Of a stretch of DNA of 64,000 nucleotides, positions 61,701-64,000 are shown one piece after another. The position numbers and the translations under genes are program-made. The stretch's first letter is position 1; every line of letters starts with the position of its first letter. The notes beneath the pieces were generated by a model. That model saw nothing but the letters and a program-made list of their open reading frames with translations, ran no database searches and was not told the origin of the DNA. Origin of the DNA: Ectocarpus siliculosus (taxonomy: Eukaryota; Sar; Phaeophyceae; Ectocarpales; Ectocarpaceae); NCBI GenBank assembly GCA_000310025.1, contig FN649744.1, positions 2,248,422 to 2,312,421 of the forward strand, read 5' to 3'.

Positions 61701-63159
61701 GGTTCTGTGTGTTCATTCACAAGGACATCGCTTTCGATACAAACAACGACCTCCGTGGTCACACGGACATCGGTTTGGTTATGCTCACGACTACTGTGTC
61801 CATTCAAATGGTACCGCGTTCGGAATTTCACGACTCCGTGCTCATTCACACGGATACGCTTTGGGCAGGTGTTAGCGGTGATTAATGGCTACGGATATTT
61901 TGGGGGGCATTCTTTGTGGGAGGAATGTACGGTAACGACAGCATAGATGGTACACAAACGACACGCATAGTAGAGGAAGATTGTGAGGTAGGTCTCACTC
62001 ATGCCGTCGATCCACAAGCACTGAGCACCAATCAACCCGTTCTCCTCTGGCGAACGAGCCTCTGTCAAGGAACAAGTGTACTCGTTCTGATATTTGCAAA
62101 TGTACTCTTTCTTCATCGCACCTCAAAATACCTGCCCTGGTCACAGCTTTTTGGGAGCATATTAGTATCTGTCATGAGTGATTTCGACGACGAAGTACTC
62201 GTGTTCGTTCATGCGATTCGATAATGCTCCACTATCCGTCGTCATGATGACGTCACCTTGTCGTTGCTCTTGACCCACAGGTCTGCCAGGTTTCTGTCCA
62301 GAACGGTCGGGATGAAATCGTAGCCGATGCCCTCGACCTTGTTCGTGTCGATCGTGGAGAAAGGGAGAGAGAGGAAGAGAGAGGGAGAGAGACGAAGAGA
62401 GAAGACCGAAAAACAAAAGAAACAAGGACGATCCAAAGGAACAGCGGTGAGTCAACAAAAAAAAATAACAGCGGCAAAAGGGAGAGTACCCAAGTTCGGC
62501 GTTCTGCAGCCCATCTTGACGTCGAACAACGAAAACTGAGGGAGGCTGTGCATTAGCTACCGTAGGTTGCAAGGATATCGCACACCCTGAACCGATTTTC
62601 GAAGCTCGATTTCTCGGCAGGAAAACCAGTAGTGACGGTGCCGAAAATGGCGGCGTTGGAACCGTCTGGTCAAGAGATAGCTCTCCTAAACATTCCTTTG
62701 ATTTCGGCATCCTCGTCGTCGTGGAGTAATCGAGCTTTGAAAATCGGTCCCGGGGGTGTGATATGTCACGCAACCTACGATATTTATCGTGCACCGTACA
62801 TCATCGTCGATCTCGTCGGAAACTCATGGACGCAACAAGAAACATGCAGGTGTTCCCCCCCAAAAAAACTCGAGTCACAAGACCTCCGTACAGCCCGAGA
62901 TCCCCTGCGCCGCCCAACCCTCGCACATGCGCGGTGCACACCTCGAACGAACGTCCACGTCCAGACGCTCTACACCTCGAAGCAGCATGTACACTCCCTC
63001 AGGCATGCAACGCCCTCGACAAACCGTCTAGCTAGGCAGTACCGCACCAGCACAAACCTTGTAGGAAGATAATCGCCCCTCGTCGTTGAGGTGCTCCGGC
63101 AGAGCCAGGATCGACCCCACCGGGTCCACTCCCACCAACACCACGTCGGGACACCTCTC
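58715..63159 (-). CDS. CBS: Cystathionine beta-synthase, C-terminal half (5' end not in legible exons)
   Basis: Minus-strand exons are 63159-63058, 62337-62257, 61342-61118, 60407-60348, 59830-59660 and 59011-58715, giving 311 residues in phase. They cover the end of the PLP fold-type II catalytic core ([61 protein letters not shown]) and two regulatory CBS domains ([16 protein letters not shown], then [17 protein letters not shown], then [12 protein letters not shown] and [12 protein letters not shown]). The enzyme condenses homocysteine with serine to cystathionine; in animals the CBS pair binds S-adenosylmethionine. The PLP lysine and any haem-binding N-terminus would lie upstream, beyond the window or in unread exons. 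The intron after KQFKK uses a GC donor (aag|gcgagc); alignment to the family shows no residues missing there. The last exon reads to TGA at 58715, but a strong GTAAGA donor after residue PVSN (exon end 58820) suggests it may stop there and continue in an unseen exon. Confidence 0.88.
61343..61865. repeat. Degenerate minisatellite in CBS intron
   Basis: About ten diverged units of 40-55 bp built on the theme cctgtgt-ttcattcacacgg-acatcggtttggt-ta-ac. The first unit directly abuts the 3' splice site of the exon at 61342, so the acceptor itself (acacag on the minus strand) is part of the repeat unit. Confidence 0.65.
62561..62779. mobile_element. Short TIR element (MITE-like) in CBS intron
   Basis: Imperfect terminal inverted repeats of about 55 bp start cgtaggttgc at 62561 and end gcaacctacg at 62779. 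They continue inward as atatc.cac.cc and accgattttc.aagctcga. About 35 of 41 inner positions match. The element is about 219 bp with no coding capacity. Related terminal sequence occurs at 15936-15976. No clear target-site duplication. Confidence 0.7.
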
Positions 63160-64000
63160 CTGCCGGGTACATCGACAACGCGCGCACGAGGTTCAGAACC
63201 AGCGTAACGGAGAAGGTGGGGTGGTATACAACGTACACAGAGATAGCTGGACTTCGCGGCCGGACCATCGACCACACATGCCTCCGGGCACGGAGGTGTC
63301 AGCCATTCTCGTGTGCGGAGACACCATAAGACTATCAAAGGGGCATTCCACTATGATTCCACGGAAATTGATGTCGTAGGGGGCGCAAAAAATGCGAGGA
63401 CGTAAGTATGGGGTCGAGCAGAGGCCGAACAGCGGGGGGGAGGGGGTAGATCGAAACGCGTTCTTTGTTGCAACGCTCGTATAGGTACGATCCACGCCTC
63501 CCCTTCACCGCTTTCCCCTCGCCCTTTGGATAGTGATACGTACAAAGCCGCACCGGGTTGCGGAGACCGACACCCAAGACCGACAACCCACCCCGATCAC
63601 AACCGCCGATCCTACCGACAAACAAGGGTCCGCGTTGGCGGGTTGGGGGCAAACCCAGTCAAGCTCGAGAGATGGGATCTAAGACCGAGAGAAGTCATCG
63701 GCCAACAATGCTAACTTCCCCCCCCGTCTCTCTTTCCTTCCACCTCGTCTTGTCACCTCTTCCACGCATTCCGCCCCGGCCCCTCCTCCCGCCGAAGTGC
63801 CAACAACTCCCGAAACAGTACGCCCCAACAAGCGCACGCTCCAGCATGAACCAGCCTTACGCCACCTTCGAAACTGGTCAAGCCGACGTGTACTCACAAA
63901 CCCACCCTGTCAAACTCCCGACTTCCAACGACCTTACACCCAAAGCCAGGTCAGACACCTCAACCGCTCTGTCGATCCCCGACAAGACTTTACCACACCT
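63160..64000. other. Right-edge interval, presumed CBS intron
   Basis: No exon encoding the expected upstream CBS segment (the GTGGT-type glycine loop) was found on the minus strand here. The interval is therefore probably the start of a long intron; the N-terminal exons would lie beyond the window. Confidence 0.4.

Noticed and set aside
61343-61865. CRISPR-like array
   Set aside because: The units are degenerate, there are no distinct spacers, and it lies in a eukaryotic intron; it is a minisatellite.

Overview
The window is nuclear DNA from an intron-rich eukaryote. Coding exons are short (about 20-2000 bp) and bounded by GT-AG sites, with a few GC-AG sites. Intergenic and intronic DNA is full of retroposons, inverted repeats and microsatellites, and there are long stretches without genes. 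The WSC-domain secreted protein, the 3R-MYB, Sanger-style base-call decay beside a 100-N gap, and genes that largely alternate in strand all suggest a brown alga (stramenopile) of the Ectocarpus type. That assignment is inference; no sequence search was run.

Layout. The 3' end of a proline-rich protein gene lies at 2-825 (+). A seven-exon three-repeat MYB transcription factor gene is at 4119-11136 (+). An eight-exon gene for a secreted WSC-domain protein is at 14553-20959 (+). About 9 kb follow with no convincing gene; this stretch holds two copies of a tRNA-derived SINE and two copies of a second dispersed repeat. A Gly/Arg-rich uncharacterised protein gene is at 30074-33217 (-) and may extend upstream. 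A small uncharacterised gene (35280-36938, -) is divergent from a WW-domain gene (37205-43313, +) whose product also carries an unrecognised repeated aromatic module. The rRNA-processing factor UTP23 (44055-51707, -) is divergent from a TVP18/FLOWER-type membrane protein gene (51924-55386, +). The 3' half of a cystathionine beta-synthase gene (58715-63159, -) runs off the right side of the legible exons.

Exon models were built by hand. Adjacent exons were joined only where splice sites, reading phase and, where a family was recognised, protein alignment agreed. For MYB, WSC, UTP23, TVP18/FLOWER and CBS every listed junction keeps phase. Weak points are the 5' ends of MYB and the Gly-rich gene, exons 6-7 of the WW gene, and the C-terminus of CBS.

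Mobile DNA sits mainly in introns and intergenic space. A 5'-truncated LINE lies antisense in UTP23 intron 1. A near-perfect 91-bp-arm foldback lies in the WW gene, a TIR element and a degenerate minisatellite in CBS introns, and a single TIR-element end in the WSC gene. UTP23 intron 2 also contains an apparent sequencing/assembly artefact: a base-call-degraded second copy of nearby sequence next to the N gap.

The genes do not form a pathway. They cover transcription (MYB), cell surface/wall (WSC), ribosome biogenesis (UTP23), Golgi/vesicle membrane (TVP18/FLOWER) and sulfur amino-acid metabolism (CBS). The most novel coding element is the repeated FxAF/RYxxEE module in the WW-domain protein.
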